A stretch of 64,000 bases of DNA from CAZTGB01 sp964612965 (lineage in GTDB: Bacteria > Patescibacteriota > Microgenomatia > UBA8517): the NCBI GenBank assembly GCA_964612965.1, contig CAZTGB010000001.1:31270-95269 (forward strand), written 5' to 3'. Of this stretch, positions 8,946 through 18,310 are shown in pieces. Position 1 is the first letter of the stretch; each line of letters opens with the position of its first letter. Under the pieces are notes generated by a model that ran no database searches, was not told the DNA's origin, and saw only the letters and a program-made list of their open reading frames with translations. The position numbers were made by a program, and so were the translations under genes.

Positions 8946-10124
8946 TTAAGCTCGCTTATTCTTTGATTCTAACTTTTTTTTGTTATTAAGGACAGCTCCA
9001 AACAATATAGACAACAAGAAGAAATTCTGTTGGAGAGTTAGAAAGTAATGATCAAAAACACTGATTATTAAAACTGGTAAAACAAACAAGGAAAACCTTC
9101 CTGAATAGATTCTATAAATCAAAATTAATAATAAAAGTAAACCCACCAACCCCGCTTCAACCGTTACTAATAAAAATATATTGTGTACGGGCTGAAGATT
9201 TATATTCAAAATAGTAAATGTATTCAATCCTGTTCCAAAAAAGGGATTTTTAATAATTAACTCTTTAGCCAAGGTCGCTTGTTCCAATCTCTCTGCGATT
9301 TCTTGCGGGTAAGTATTTTTAATTGGAATAAAGGGAAGGATAAAACTAAAAACAACTAAGCAAACAGCTAATGATTTAAACAGTCTTTTTAACAGATCTT
9401 TATTGGTTTTAGAAATTATATAAAAAACTAAAGTCAAAAGAGCAGCTAAAAATGCAGAAAGAGAAAATGTAAGAACAAAGCAAAGTGAGGACAAAACCAA
9501 AGCTGTATTTATCAAAACACTTTTCTTGTTTAGTGAAAGAAGGTAAATAATTCCAATTAACAAAAAACCCGCCAAAGAGTTCGGATGAGAAAAACTAGAA
9601 TAAGCACGTAAATATTCTTGTCCAAATAAAGTTTGTAAAGCTGCTCCTGGGGTATTTAAATTAAACACCCTCTCTCCTATTAGGTAAAATATTCCACCCA
9701 ATGTCGACTCACTATTAAACTGTAAAATCCCAAGAGATGATATTAGGATTAAACTTAAGGATACAACTACAGAGAATGTCTCATTCTTAATTAATTTAAA
9801 ATTATCGTAAATATATTTCGCAAAGAAAATAAATTCAAAAACTTTTAACCATCTCCAGAGACTGGCCCAAGGAGAGATTGAAATAAATATATTAATAAAA
9901 GCTATGGCCAGTATTCCAAATATGTAAACTGTTTTAACTTTCGTGCAATTAATGGCAATTAGGATTATTAAAAGTAAGTCAGTCAAATAAACAGTTGGCG
10001 CCAAATAATCAACTCTCACACCAAACACAAATGCATATGATGGCCAGAAATGATACGCAAGCTGACTTGGAAGTAAAAAGATAAGAAAATAAAAAAGAAT
10101 TTTTTCAAACTTGCCTAAATTCAT
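8946..10124 (-). CDS. O-antigen ligase/polymerase-like membrane protein (Wzy_C type)
   Basis: A 392-residue polytopic protein with about ten to twelve membrane helices. A large loop region contains the family hallmarks YSSFSHPNSLAGF and NPFFGTGLNTF, then PVHNIFLLVTVEAGLVG. These match the O-antigen ligase/Wzy group, which joins or polymerises lipid-linked glycans at the outer face of the membrane. In an organism without an outer membrane this would act on surface glycans. It starts 11 bp after the jag stop and ends 33 bp before rnhA, so it probably belongs to a minus-strand transcript. Confidence 0.85.
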   Translation of the reverse strand: MNLGKFEKILFYFLIFLLPSQLAYHFWPSYAFVFGVRVDYLAPTVYLTDLLLIILIAINCTKVKTVYIFGILAIAFINIFISISPWASLWRWLKVFEFIFFAKYIYDNFKLIKNETFSVVVSLSLILISSLGILQFNSESTLGGIFYLIGERVFNLNTPGAALQTLFGQEYLRAYSSFSHPNSLAGFLLIGIIYLLSLNKKSVLINTALVLSSLCFVLTFSLSAFLAALLTLVFYIISKTNKDLLKRLFKSLAVCLVVFSFILPFIPIKNTYPQEIAERLEQATLAKELIIKNPFFGTGLNTFTILNINLQPVHNIFLLVTVEAGLVGLLLLLILIYRIYSGRFSLFVLPVLIISVFDHYFLTLQQNFFLLSILFGAVLNNKKKLESKNKRA

Positions 10125-10135
10125 TAAGAATGATA

Positions 10136-10609
10136 TTACTTTACAACTGGAGTAACCACAAGATACCTATCAATCCCCTCCCCTACACTCTCGGTTTTAA
10201 TTTCCTTATCCTCACTCAAGAACAAATGAATTATTCTTCTTTGGCCTGGTTTCAAATTATAAAGAGACTGAGGCTCCCCCGTTTCCTTTGCACGTTGTGC
10301 AGTTGAGTCTGCTAGGTTTCTCAAATAGTCTTCCTCCTTTTCTCTATAATTCCCAACATTGACTAATACTCGCATCCATTCTCCTGTTTTTTGTTTAAGC
10401 ATAATTCCAAGAACGGTTTGAATACTTGAAAGGGTCTCGCCTTTTCTTCCAATAAGAAGCCCCGTCTCATCACTTGCTTCAACGTTAACTGTGAATGCTT
10501 CATTCTCGCCATCCCAAGAAACCTCCAAGTTGGCTTTAGTCCCCATAAGAGAAAATAGCTCTTTGGCTATTTCTTCTAGTTCTTTTTGATTATCTTTTGC
10601 TTTTGTCAT
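10136..10609 (-). CDS. jag: Jag/KhpB RNA-binding protein (KH-R3H)
   Basis: A 157-residue protein with a KH domain (GLLIGRKGETLSSIQ near residue 50) and a C-terminal R3H domain (PGQRRIIHLFLSED, then SVGEGIDRYLVV). Jag/KhpB proteins bind RNA and affect cell elongation in Firmicutes. The usual N-terminal Jag_N domain is missing. Its place just downstream of yidC in the rpmH-rnpA-yidD-yidC block is the standard bacterial order. Confidence 0.9.
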   Translation of the reverse strand: MTKAKDNQKELEEIAKELFSLMGTKANLEVSWDGENEAFTVNVEASDETGLLIGRKGETLSSIQTVLGIMLKQKTGEWMRVLVNVGNYREKEEDYLRNLADSTAQRAKETGEPQSLYNLKPGQRRIIHLFLSEDKEIKTESVGEGIDRYLVVTPVVK

Positions 10610-10660
10610 TATTATGCCTTTACTTCTTCTGCGATTTAGGATTTTACCAAACCTAAGTGT

Positions 10661-11470
10661 TTACGCCAAGTGGCGAAACTTATTCATAAAAGGGGTCAAT
10701 CCTCCCCACCCCGAAGACATTACCTGTTGAACAACGTTTACCACTGAGAATATTAACCAATAAAGGGCAAGTCCTGATGGAAAGCTCATTCCAAAAAATA
10801 TAGTCATTAGTGGCATTGTATAAGTCATCGACTGAGTCATGGCTACCTGCATGTCATCCTCCTTGGTTTTTGTTTTGTCGGCCAATTTCTTTTCTTCTCT
10901 AATGTATGGAGCCGTAATCTTAACCGACAAAAACTGAGCAACTGCAGCCAAAACTAAGAAAAGACCAGGAAGAGGAAATGGAATACCTGAAATGTTAAAT
11001 TTGTCAGGTTTAGAAACATCAAAATATAAAAATTTTGTGTTCAAAATATGATTTTGTTCAAGCTTAAGCGGAGAGTAAAGTAGATTATTAATTTTACTAA
11101 CAGCTTCGCCATTTGAGGATAGGCTTGTCGTAAACACATTAAATAACGCAATCAAAATGATTATCTGGAGAATATAAGGAAGGCATCCGGCAGCTGGGTT
11201 AATTCCTTTTTGTTTATAGAGTTCGGCCTGAGCCTTAGAAAATCCTATCTTATCAGCCCCATATCTCTTTTTAAGTTTATCTACTTGCGGGCCCAAATCT
11301 TTAATCTTCTTCATTGAATCCATATAAGGCTTAGTTAGCGGTCGAAGTGCAAAAATAAGAGCAATACTAAATACAATTATTGCAACACCTAGGTTCTGTC
11401 CCAAAATGTCATAGAAAAAGAAAAGACCATTTGTTAAAGGCTGTGTAAGGAGTGTTGTAAAAATGTTCAT
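10661..11470 (-). CDS. yidC: Membrane protein insertase YidC/Oxa1
   Basis: YidC inserts and folds inner-membrane proteins. This short Gram-positive-type form (about 269 residues from the ATG at 11470) starts with a membrane segment, followed by the basic loop KKIKDLGPQVDKLKKRYG. The signature KGINPAAGCLPYILQIIILIA is split around the Pro-Leu pair. Further helices follow, with PSGLALYWLIFSVVNVVQQ near the end. Upstream in-frame ATGs lie within yidD and were not used. It sits 16 bp after the yidD stop in the origin-proximal operon. Confidence 0.93.
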   Translation of the reverse strand: MNIFTTLLTQPLTNGLFFFYDILGQNLGVAIIVFSIALIFALRPLTKPYMDSMKKIKDLGPQVDKLKKRYGADKIGFSKAQAELYKQKGINPAAGCLPYILQIIILIALFNVFTTSLSSNGEAVSKINNLLYSPLKLEQNHILNTKFLYFDVSKPDKFNISGIPFPLPGLFLVLAAVAQFLSVKITAPYIREEKKLADKTKTKEDDMQVAMTQSMTYTMPLMTIFFGMSFPSGLALYWLIFSVVNVVQQVMSSGWGGLTPFMNKFRHLA

Positions 11471-11486
11471 AATTTTAATTTCAAGT

Positions 11487-11714
11487 CTATTTATTAGGTA
11501 CTGGATCATAACCAGAATCACCAAAAGGGTGACACTTTAAAAATCGCTTGAATCCTAAAGTTAACCCTTTTATCGCTCCAAACTTTTCAAGAGCCTCAAT
11601 TGTATAGGTACTACAAGTTGGAGTAAAGCGGCATCCCTCACCGAATAGTAATCTAAGAATAGGGGAGAGGATTAGTTTGTAACTTTTTATTAAAAATATA
11701 AGTAAGGTTTTCAT
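11487..11714 (-). CDS. yidD: Membrane protein insertion efficiency factor YidD
   Basis: A 75-residue protein with the family core [19 protein letters not shown], then [15 protein letters not shown] and [14 protein letters not shown]. YidD is a small membrane-associated protein that helps YidC-dependent insertion. The three conserved Cys are present. It overlaps rnpA by 4 bp and lies directly before yidC, as in most bacteria. Confidence 0.95.
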   Translation of the reverse strand: MKTLLIFLIKSYKLILSPILRLLFGEGCRFTPTCSTYTIEALEKFGAIKGLTLGFKRFLKCHPFGDSGYDPVPNK

Positions 11715-12061
11715 TTAAATTTAAAAACCCCACTTTCTTTTAAGGACAATCCAACCTCTTTCATAACATCACTTGTCGAAGTTCTAACAACTGTCGGTTT
11801 TGCAAGAAAAACAATATCAAGACCATCGCGAATATCTTTTAGTACCATGCGAACACCCTCACTCATTTTGCGCCTAGCATAGTTTCTGTCCACAGCATCA
11901 TGGGCCACTTTTATTGAAACCACAAACCCAAATCTTGAAGGTTCGTTGTCTTTTCTATCAAACACGGCAATTCCAAAGTTTTTGGATTGAAAAACCCATC
12001 CTTTTTCTTGAACTCTTTTAAAATTGAGCTCACCCGTAAGTCTATTTGATCTTCCTAACAT
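11711..12061 (-). CDS. rnpA: Ribonuclease P protein component
   Basis: RnpA supports the catalytic RNase P RNA in tRNA 5' processing. Recognisable are the N-terminal [15 protein letters not shown] segment and the RNR-like motif [14 protein letters not shown] (normally RNxxKRxxRE). The product is 116 residues, a normal size. It lies between rpmH and yidD. No rnpB RNA is seen in the window. Confidence 0.93.
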   Translation of the reverse strand: MLGRSNRLTGELNFKRVQEKGWVFQSKNFGIAVFDRKDNEPSRFGFVVSIKVAHDAVDRNYARRKMSEGVRMVLKDIRDGLDIVFLAKPTVVRTSTSDVMKEVGLSLKESGVFKFK

Positions 12062-12090
12062 GAGGTAATTTAAAGGAGGTGACTAAAAAA

Positions 12091-12231
12091 TTAGACACTT
12101 AACGACTTTCGTCCTTTTAGTCTCCTTCTTTTAAGCACTTGTATTCCTTTTTTTGTAGACATTCTTTTGCGAAATCCATGAACCTTTGCTCTTTTACTTT
12201 TACTTGGTTGGTAAGTTCTTTTTGTAGACAT
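12091..12231 (-). CDS. rpmH: Ribosomal protein L34
   Basis: A 46-residue, very basic protein beginning [20 protein letters not shown] and ending GRKSLSV, the full L34 pattern. The start is at 12231; an in-frame ATG farther upstream (12327) would add a non-homologous extension and was rejected. It is divergent from dnaA across a short region with a DnaA box, the classical origin arrangement. Confidence 0.96.
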   Translation of the reverse strand: MSTKRTYQPSKSKRAKVHGFRKRMSTKKGIQVLKRRRLKGRKSLSV

Positions 12232-12337
12232 ATCAAAAACTATTATATCAAATCTATTTAATATTTCTATGACATCCTCCCACAGCCTAACATCCGGGTT
12301 TTCCTGTTTGTTTTTAGAGGATGACATATTTTGGCTA

Positions 12338-12366
12338 TTGACGGATTGTGGATAACTTTGTAAATA
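12338..12366 (+). promoter_or_regulatory. dnaA promoter with embedded DnaA box
   Basis: TTGACG (12338-12343), a 17-bp spacer and TAAATA (12361-12366) form a promoter 10 bp before the dnaA ATG. The spacer holds TGTGGATAA (12347-12355), a perfect DnaA box in reverse, which suggests autorepression by DnaA. The short distance implies a nearly leaderless mRNA. Confidence 0.65.
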
Positions 12367-12376
12367 CTTGAGTTAC

Positions 12377-13738
12377 ATGGACACAAAAGTTATTTGGAAA
12401 GATACCTTAGAAATAATTAAATTATCTGTTTCTCCTGCTATCTTTAAAACTTGGTTTTCTCAAACTCACATATCAAGTGCTCAAGATATGGGGGAGAGAA
12501 TGGTAATTGAAGTTGGATGTCCAACCTCATTTGCTAAAAACACCATTGAAACGAGATACTTCGGACTTATCCAAGATAGCCTTAATAAAGTAACGGACAA
12601 AAAATGTGATTTGATTTTTTTAGTTAAAGAAAATCCTGACAAGGAAAATATTAAAGCTATAGAAGACTCACCACTCTTCTCTGATGAAACCAAAAGTGAA
12701 GATTTTTTGGAAGCTCTTAAAAAAGCTCATATCAGACCACACTTTTCATTTGAAAACTTTGCAGTATCTGGAAGTAATCAAATGGCCCATGCAGCAGCAG
12801 AAGCCGTTTCAAGATCCCTAGGGTCCGCATATAACCCTCTATTTATCTGGGGGGGTGTTGGGGTAGGAAAAACCCATTTAATGGTGTCGGTTGGCAACTT
12901 CGCATTAAGACAAAGGATGGAACTCAAAGTTTTGTTTTGTACAGGAGAAGATTTTACGAATGATATTGTTGAGGGAATCAGAAATAAAACAACTCAAAGT
13001 TTTAGAGATAAGTACAGAAAGTTAGACTTACTCTTAATTGATGACATTCAGTTTATAGCAGGTAAAGACGCTGTTCAGGAAGAGTTTTTTCATACTTTCA
13101 ATGCGGTAACTTCAGCCGGAGGACAAATTATATTAACTTCCGATAGACCTCCCTCTGAAATCAAAAAACTTGAAGAGCGTCTTAAAAGTAGGTTTGAAGC
13201 TGGGCTAATTGTTGATATTGCACCACCAGATTTTGAACTGCGATGTGCCATAACCCAAATCAAAGCCCAGGAAAAAGGATTAAAGCTTGAAATGGATCAA
13301 GTTCAAATGATTGCAGGCAACGCAGATGGAGCAAGAAAGATTGAGGGTCTTCTAATTAAGCTTATGACACAAGTTAATCTTAAAAAGACTGAGATAACAA
13401 ACGAACTTGTAGAACTTGTCATAGGACGAGGAATTGAAAGTAATGAGAGGGTAATTAGAAAATCTCCGACTGAAGTAATTGAAGCCATATCTAAATATTA
13501 CCAGGTGGGGAAGCGTGCGCTTCTTGGAGACTCACGTGCCAGGCCTATTGCAAGACCTCGCCAAGTTCTAATGTATATATTAAGAACCGAACTAGGAATC
13601 CCACTTGAAGAAGTTGGAAGGTTAGTAGGGGATCGTGATCATACGACCGTTATGCATGCTGTGGAGAAAATCACCCAACTAGCCACCACAAATGTGCAGA
13701 TTCGTGAGGATATGTCCAAAATCAAATTGGGGATATGA
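12377..13738 (+). CDS. dnaA: Chromosomal replication initiator DnaA
   Basis: DnaA opens the origin and loads the helicase. The AAA+ domain has Walker A GGVGVGKTHL near residue 160 and Walker B LLLIDDIQFI. The C-terminal DNA-binding domain contains ARPIARPRQVLMYI and GDRDHTTVMHA, where the usual GGRDHTTV has Asp instead of Gly. ATG 12377 is chosen; a TTG three codons earlier is possible. It is followed by a 220-bp origin and dnaN. Confidence 0.97.
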   Translation: MDTKVIWKDTLEIIKLSVSPAIFKTWFSQTHISSAQDMGERMVIEVGCPTSFAKNTIETRYFGLIQDSLNKVTDKKCDLIFLVKENPDKENIKAIEDSPLFSDETKSEDFLEALKKAHIRPHFSFENFAVSGSNQMAHAAAEAVSRSLGSAYNPLFIWGGVGVGKTHLMVSVGNFALRQRMELKVLFCTGEDFTNDIVEGIRNKTTQSFRDKYRKLDLLLIDDIQFIAGKDAVQEEFFHTFNAVTSAGGQIILTSDRPPSEIKKLEERLKSRFEAGLIVDIAPPDFELRCAITQIKAQEKGLKLEMDQVQMIAGNADGARKIEGLLIKLMTQVNLKKTEITNELVELVIGRGIESNERVIRKSPTEVIEAISKYYQVGKRALLGDSRARPIARPRQVLMYILRTELGIPLEEVGRLVGDRDHTTVMHAVEKITQLATTNVQIREDMSKIKLGI

Positions 13739-13958
13739 GGATAATAACTTGATAGTTATTAACTTATCAACACTAAGTTCATAATTATCCACAAAGTTGT
13801 GAACAAAAGCCCATGCTCAATATCAACACGAATTTAAAACAAAAGATAGCTTTGGATTTAAATTTTTATCTACTTATCCACCCTATCTACTACTAGATCT
13901 ACTAGTTAATATATGTAAAATACAGATAAAGGAAAACCAACTATTTTAGAAAAAAACA
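13739..13958. other. Replication origin oriC (DnaA boxes and DnaA-trio)
   Basis: The gap between dnaA and dnaN holds DnaA boxes TTATCAACA (13764-13772), TTATCCACA (13785-13793) and TTATCCACC (13874-13882). The last is followed at once by a run of trinucleotides of the CTA/GAT type (13883-13905), then an A+T-rich stretch from 13906. This box-trio-AT order matches the basal unwinding element known from Bacillus subtilis, so strand opening is expected near 13905-13930. Confidence 0.85.
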
Positions 13959-15065
13959 ATGAAATTACAAATTCTCCAAGAAAATTTTGCTAAAGCTATT
14001 ACACTTGCTTCAAGATTTACTACAACCAGAGCACAGCTTCCAATACTAGGAAATATCCTTTTAAGCTCTACCAAAACTAAATTAAACATATCCTCAACTA
14101 ATCTGGAAATTTCAGTTTCAACCCAACTTGGAGCAAAAGTAGAGAGTGAAGGAGAAATAAGCGTTCCTTCTAAAGTATTATCAGAACTTGTCTCGAACTT
14201 ACCCAAAGAAACATTAACTCTAGAAGGGGAGAAGGAACATCTTAAGATTTCCTCTTCTTCCTTTTCTTCAAACATATTAGGGATGGATTCATCTGACTTT
14301 CCAAAGATTCCAGGAAGTGTACATAAAGATAAATCCTTTACGCTCCCCAAAGTTGATTTTTCTGAAGGTCTTTCAAAGGTTATATTTGCTACTTCCACTG
14401 ACGAAACAAGACCTCTTTTAACGGGGGTTCTTTTCCTTCTTGAAAAAGGTGGTTTGACCCTTGTTGCAACCGATGGATTTAGACTTTCCAAAAAAATTAT
14501 CAAAACGACTTCTTTTAAAGGGAGTTCTAAATTTATTCTGCCTAAAACAATACTTTCGGAAGTAGGAAGACTTGCTGAACTTGACGAAGTTATTTTTGAA
14601 ATTCAAGAAAAAGAGAAACAAGTAGTATTTGAAATAGGGGATACAGTTCTATCCTCAAGACTTCTTGAAGGAGAATTTCCAGATTATGAAAAGATCATTC
14701 CAAAGACTTCAATTACAAAGATAACACTTGATAAAGAAGATTTACTAAGAGCAGTAAAACTCGCGGCTCCCTTTTCAAGAGATAGCGCAAACATAGTCAA
14801 AATTAAAGCACTAAAAGAAGGAATTACTATTTCAGCAGAAAGCTCCCAAGCTGGAAGTCAGGAAACCAAAGTTGAAGCTAAAGTTGAGGGAGAAAACAAA
14901 CTAGAAATTGCCTTCAATTACAAATTTTTAGAAGACTTTTTAAGTAGTATTAAAGGTGAAGAAGTTAGAATCGAATTTTCGAGTGTAGATAAAGCGGGTT
15001 TGTTCTTGGATCCTTCAGATCAAAATTATCTTCACTTAATAATGCCTGTTAAGATACAGAGTTAA
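13959..15065 (+). CDS. dnaN: DNA polymerase III beta sliding clamp
   Basis: A 368-residue clamp subunit that encircles DNA and tethers the polymerase. The three repeated clamp domains are visible, beginning MKLQILQENFAKAITLASRF, with ATDGFRLS (typically ATDGHRLA) in the middle domain and a C-terminal YLHLIMPVKI in place of the usual MPMRL. It follows oriC in the dnaA-oriC-dnaN order. Its end overlaps the next, opposite-strand gene by 4 bp. Confidence 0.96.
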   Translation: MKLQILQENFAKAITLASRFTTTRAQLPILGNILLSSTKTKLNISSTNLEISVSTQLGAKVESEGEISVPSKVLSELVSNLPKETLTLEGEKEHLKISSSSFSSNILGMDSSDFPKIPGSVHKDKSFTLPKVDFSEGLSKVIFATSTDETRPLLTGVLFLLEKGGLTLVATDGFRLSKKIIKTTSFKGSSKFILPKTILSEVGRLAELDEVIFEIQEKEKQVVFEIGDTVLSSRLLEGEFPDYEKIIPKTSITKITLDKEDLLRAVKLAAPFSRDSANIVKIKALKEGITISAESSQAGSQETKVEAKVEGENKLEIAFNYKFLEDFLSSIKGEEVRIEFSSVDKAGLFLDPSDQNYLHLIMPVKIQS

Positions 15066-16087
15066 TTTATACTGATTGGATTTTGATAAATACTTCCATT
15101 ATATCCTTGCCAATATAAAATATCGTTTATAAAACCATAAGCAGTTTGCATCACAATTCTTTCGACAAGGAGCCTAAATGGAGTTATCGCAAATGGATTA
15201 AGAGTTAGAACTGAATAATTAAGACCTTTATCATCATTTCTGAAAATCACTAAAGTATTATTATCTTTCCATGCAGACCTACTACTTGTTTCAATACTCT
15301 TTGATCTTAAACTAAAATTACTCGTGCTAACAATCTCCACTTTATTAGATGTTTGTAAAGATACATTATTTCTATCGGGGGACACCAGGTAAGAATTAAT
15401 AGTTTTTGATAATATAGTTTGATTTTTGTTAACATCAAAGAATATAAGATCATTCTTATCATGATCATGATTTTCAACAAAAAGCAGCAAAATATCATTC
15501 TTAAGATATCTAACATTTTGTGCCTTGGTTTCAATTATTTCGACAGGTTGGCCTCCATTTATTGGAACACTGTTTAGTTTTGGGAGTTTTGTGTTGATAC
15601 TAAACTCAGAAAGGAAATAGATAGTTTGAAGATCATCTGAAAGAGTGACTGAAATTATTGGAGAGATTGTTTTTAAATTAATTTCTCTTCGTAATTTTGT
15701 TTCTAAATTTATGACAATTATTTTTGATAAGTCAGAATCATCAAGAACGATGGCTGTGTTTTCTTTTACATAATAATCGTGCACCTTGCCAGAATAAATA
15801 GTTGTCTGTACTCCATCTTTAAATCTAATTAAACTCCCATCATTTTCGTTTATCCCAAAAATATTCCCCTGATCAAACCCAGACGCTAAAAAAATAGGAT
15901 CGAGATTAGCAGGAGCAATTTCGTCAGGTTTAAATAAACTGGGTGGAGGCGTTGCTTTTTGAGTAAGATCCACTTTATTAGATTTTCCTTTAAAGACAAA
16001 AAAGTATATTAAAAATGAAGTAAAAAAAATCAGAACAACTACTAAAAATGATTTTATTTTTTTAGGTTTAGAATAATTTTCTCTCAT
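15062..16087 (-). CDS. Membrane-anchored beta-propeller-like protein, unknown function
   Basis: The product (about 341 residues from ATG 16087) has a basic N-terminus, one membrane helix (SFLVVVLIFFTSFLIYFF) and a long beta-rich domain with repeated short strands that resembles a WD/TolB-like propeller. No named family is certain. It lies 5 bp downstream of the M23 peptidase gene at the end of the secretion locus, so it may be an envelope partner of that machine. An ATG at 16108 overlapping the upstream gene was not used. Confidence 0.6.
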   Translation of the reverse strand: MRENYSKPKKIKSFLVVVLIFFTSFLIYFFVFKGKSNKVDLTQKATPPPSLFKPDEIAPANLDPIFLASGFDQGNIFGINENDGSLIRFKDGVQTTIYSGKVHDYYVKENTAIVLDDSDLSKIIVINLETKLRREINLKTISPIISVTLSDDLQTIYFLSEFSINTKLPKLNSVPINGGQPVEIIETKAQNVRYLKNDILLLFVENHDHDKNDLIFFDVNKNQTILSKTINSYLVSPDRNNVSLQTSNKVEIVSTSNFSLRSKSIETSSRSAWKDNNTLVIFRNDDKGLNYSVLTLNPFAITPFRLLVERIVMQTAYGFINDILYWQGYNGSIYQNPISIN

Positions 16088-16092
16088 AATAC

Positions 16093-17431
16093 TTAAGGTG
16101 TAACACAAGAATTAATTGGACTACAAAGCCCGAAATTGAACTTTTCTTCAAAATCAGAATATGGGCAAATATTACCATCGCCGCCAATAAAACTACTTGG
16201 ACCATTCTTTTCATCTAATAATGGTTGGTCACCATCATTAATTGCAAAATGGAGATGTTGGACTCTTCCTGTTCCGGTCTCATCCATCGTTCCTATGACC
16301 TCGCCGACCTCAACAGTGTCTCCAGATTTTACATACGGAAAACATAAATGTGCGTAATAATAATATCTTCCGCTTGTACTGCCTTGCATCTTTATATATT
16401 TTCCACCAGAACTATCATTTAATTCTACCTCAACAATAGAACCAGCTTCGTAGGCGACAAGCGGCCCCCTAGGAACAAAATCATTAAATAAATCTGCCGC
16501 CTTATTTCCGTCCCAGTGATAACAGGCATTAGTAAAAGGAGGGTTTGGAAACTGACCAACAGGGTAAGCATATTTTCCATCAGAAGAAAAATTAACCTCA
16601 CCAGCCACAGGTTTTGGTGGAGGGTCACCTAAACAGTCTGCTGGGGTTACTCCACCTCGCCCGGACTCATATGGTTCTGGCGGAACAATATATGCCCCTG
16701 AATTAATAATAAAAAGAATGAGTGCAACAACTACTGGAAAAACTAAAAGTGTAATCAAAATAGGAACTCCAATTGCTCCCAAAGTTGCAGCACCAATCGC
16801 AGAAAATACGCCTCCTACAGAAGCCACCATACCCCCCACCGTCATTCCGGCTCCAATACCCATCCCAATTCCTCCAAGTGCAACCCCTCCTAAGACAAGT
16901 CCTGGAATGCCAAAAATTAGGCCGGCTCCTACAATGGGAATGGACATTAAAGCAAGTGAATATTCTTTTACCTTTTTCCAATTAACTTTGTCTAATATTT
17001 TTCCTAAAACAATTCCTCCAAGCCAACCTAAAAAAATTCCAACCGGTCCCCCGGCTGACCCCAAAGTAGCAGTTATTTTAGAAAGGGAAGCCTTTAACCC
17101 TGTCTTTGCAGCAACAATTCCAGCAGTTTTTGAAACCCCTTTTTGAAGCAAGTTTTTAGCTATTCCTCCAGCAATTCTGGATGCTTCACCTGAATTAGCT
17201 GTTGAGTTTAAATATTTAGGCCCTGAAGAATCTTCCCAACTAGGACTTCCTTGAGGGGTTCCAAAGGCGGACATTGAAAATGCTCTATGATCAATTTCTC
17301 CATGCTTTCCTATCCTTGAAAGAACAGACCCTGTGTCACTATCCGACCAATTGACACTTTTAAGGGATGGGTTATCAAAAATTTCCTTTTGACTTTTAAT
17401 TACTTCAGCAGCCTCACCTGGAATGTAAGTT
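16093..17431 (-). CDS. M23 peptidase (LytM) membrane protein, 3' part, joined to a scaffold gap
   Basis: The C-terminal part of a gene cut by the N-run at 17432-17441. After a linker come several glycine-rich membrane segments (about 16680-17100), then a LytM/M23 domain. The metal site is suggested by YHWDGNKAAD and by QHLHFAI, with the YYYYAHL and GDTVEVGEVIGTMDETG segments typical of M23. M23 peptidases cut peptide cross-links in peptidoglycan; in secretion loci they act like VirB1 to open the wall. The portion at 17442-18310 is probably the same gene's N-terminal half. Confidence 0.78.
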
Positions 17432-17441
17432 NNNNNNNNNN
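17432..17441. other. Scaffold gap (10 N) inside a coding region
   Basis: Ten N, a common placeholder for a join of unknown size. Both sides are open reading frames on the minus strand, so the gap splits one gene. Confidence 0.97.
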
Positions 17442-18310
17442 AATCCAGATTGTGGAATCTCTGAAACTTCAACTTCTGGAATTAGGATAGCGGCGCCTTC
17501 CTTTCCATACGCTTTTTCTGCAACTAATTTTGCAAGTTCGCGAGTATTTTGACTTGAGTCAGATAAAAGAACGGCCCAGTCGACTTCTTCTTCCCTCAAC
17601 CCAAATTTACTAGGATCTTTTACTGCTTCTTCAGTAACACGAGACTGAATAACAGGGACACTCCCAGTAAGTGAATTATTAACAACATAAAGAGCTGTAA
17701 TATCAGCTGCCGCCTTCGGGATATCTGGAGATCTTTGTTGAATTTCTTCTGAAATATTTTTAACAGCGGCAGCTGGTGATTCTTGTGCTAGTTTCTGTTT
17801 TGCTTCAAATTCTTGTTTTTGTTGTTCAGAAAGTTTTGCTTCTATAACCTTTGCATACGCCTGCTTTTTAGCAAATATTTCTTGTTGTTTTGCTATCCCA
17901 GCTTTAGTTGTTGCACTGGACCATTCGTCAATTTTTCTTTTTTGTTTTAATGTCTCTTCGCTTAGTTTTCCAAATCGTTCCAATTTTTCTAAATCGGGGA
18001 TGGTGGAATCAGCTTGTTCATATTTTGGAATTTCGGTCAAAGTTTCCTGTGTGTCTTGTTGTAAATATTCATACCATCTTTCAAGAGCAAGGCCTTTTTC
18101 TTTGATAGAAAGATCCTTCAAGTTTTCAATCTCGTTAAGTTGGGAAAGTAAGGCTTCAGCTTCGGCTTCTTTACCCTTTATTGGTTTACTATCTTCATTA
18201 AAATATAATCTAAACTCTTCTCTGAGCTCATTCAGTATTTGAGGATTTTTTACGAAAGTCACTGGAATTGATGTAGAATCATTTTGCTTCATATGCGTTA
18301 GGGTTAACAT
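17442..18310 (-). CDS. Secretion-locus protein, 5' part (coiled-coil), runs into scaffold gap
   Basis: The N-terminal 290 residues or so of a protein cut by the gap, probably continuous with the M23 gene at 16093-17431. It is Glu/Lys/Gln-rich with strong coiled-coil character (EQQKQEFEAKQKLAQES region) and no membrane helix. The start at 18310 has a good Shine-Dalgarno (AGAGGTGG) 5-6 nt upstream and overlaps the virB4 end by 32 bp; an internal ATG at 18292 is weaker. It is most likely the cytoplasmic head of a membrane-bound wall hydrolase. Confidence 0.65.

Noticed and set aside
12071..12082. AAGGAGGTGA, a perfect Shine-Dalgarno, on the plus strand between rpmH and rnpA; on the minus strand it reads like the 16S rRNA 3' end
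   Set aside because: No plausible start codon or ORF follows on the plus strand, and a 10-mer can occur by chance; no partner sequence for sequestration was found in rnpA.
16718..17146. A 142-codon plus-strand ORF rich in Pro, Ile and Thr
   Set aside because: It is antisense to the glycine-rich membrane part of the M23 gene, whose codon pattern keeps the opposite strand open.
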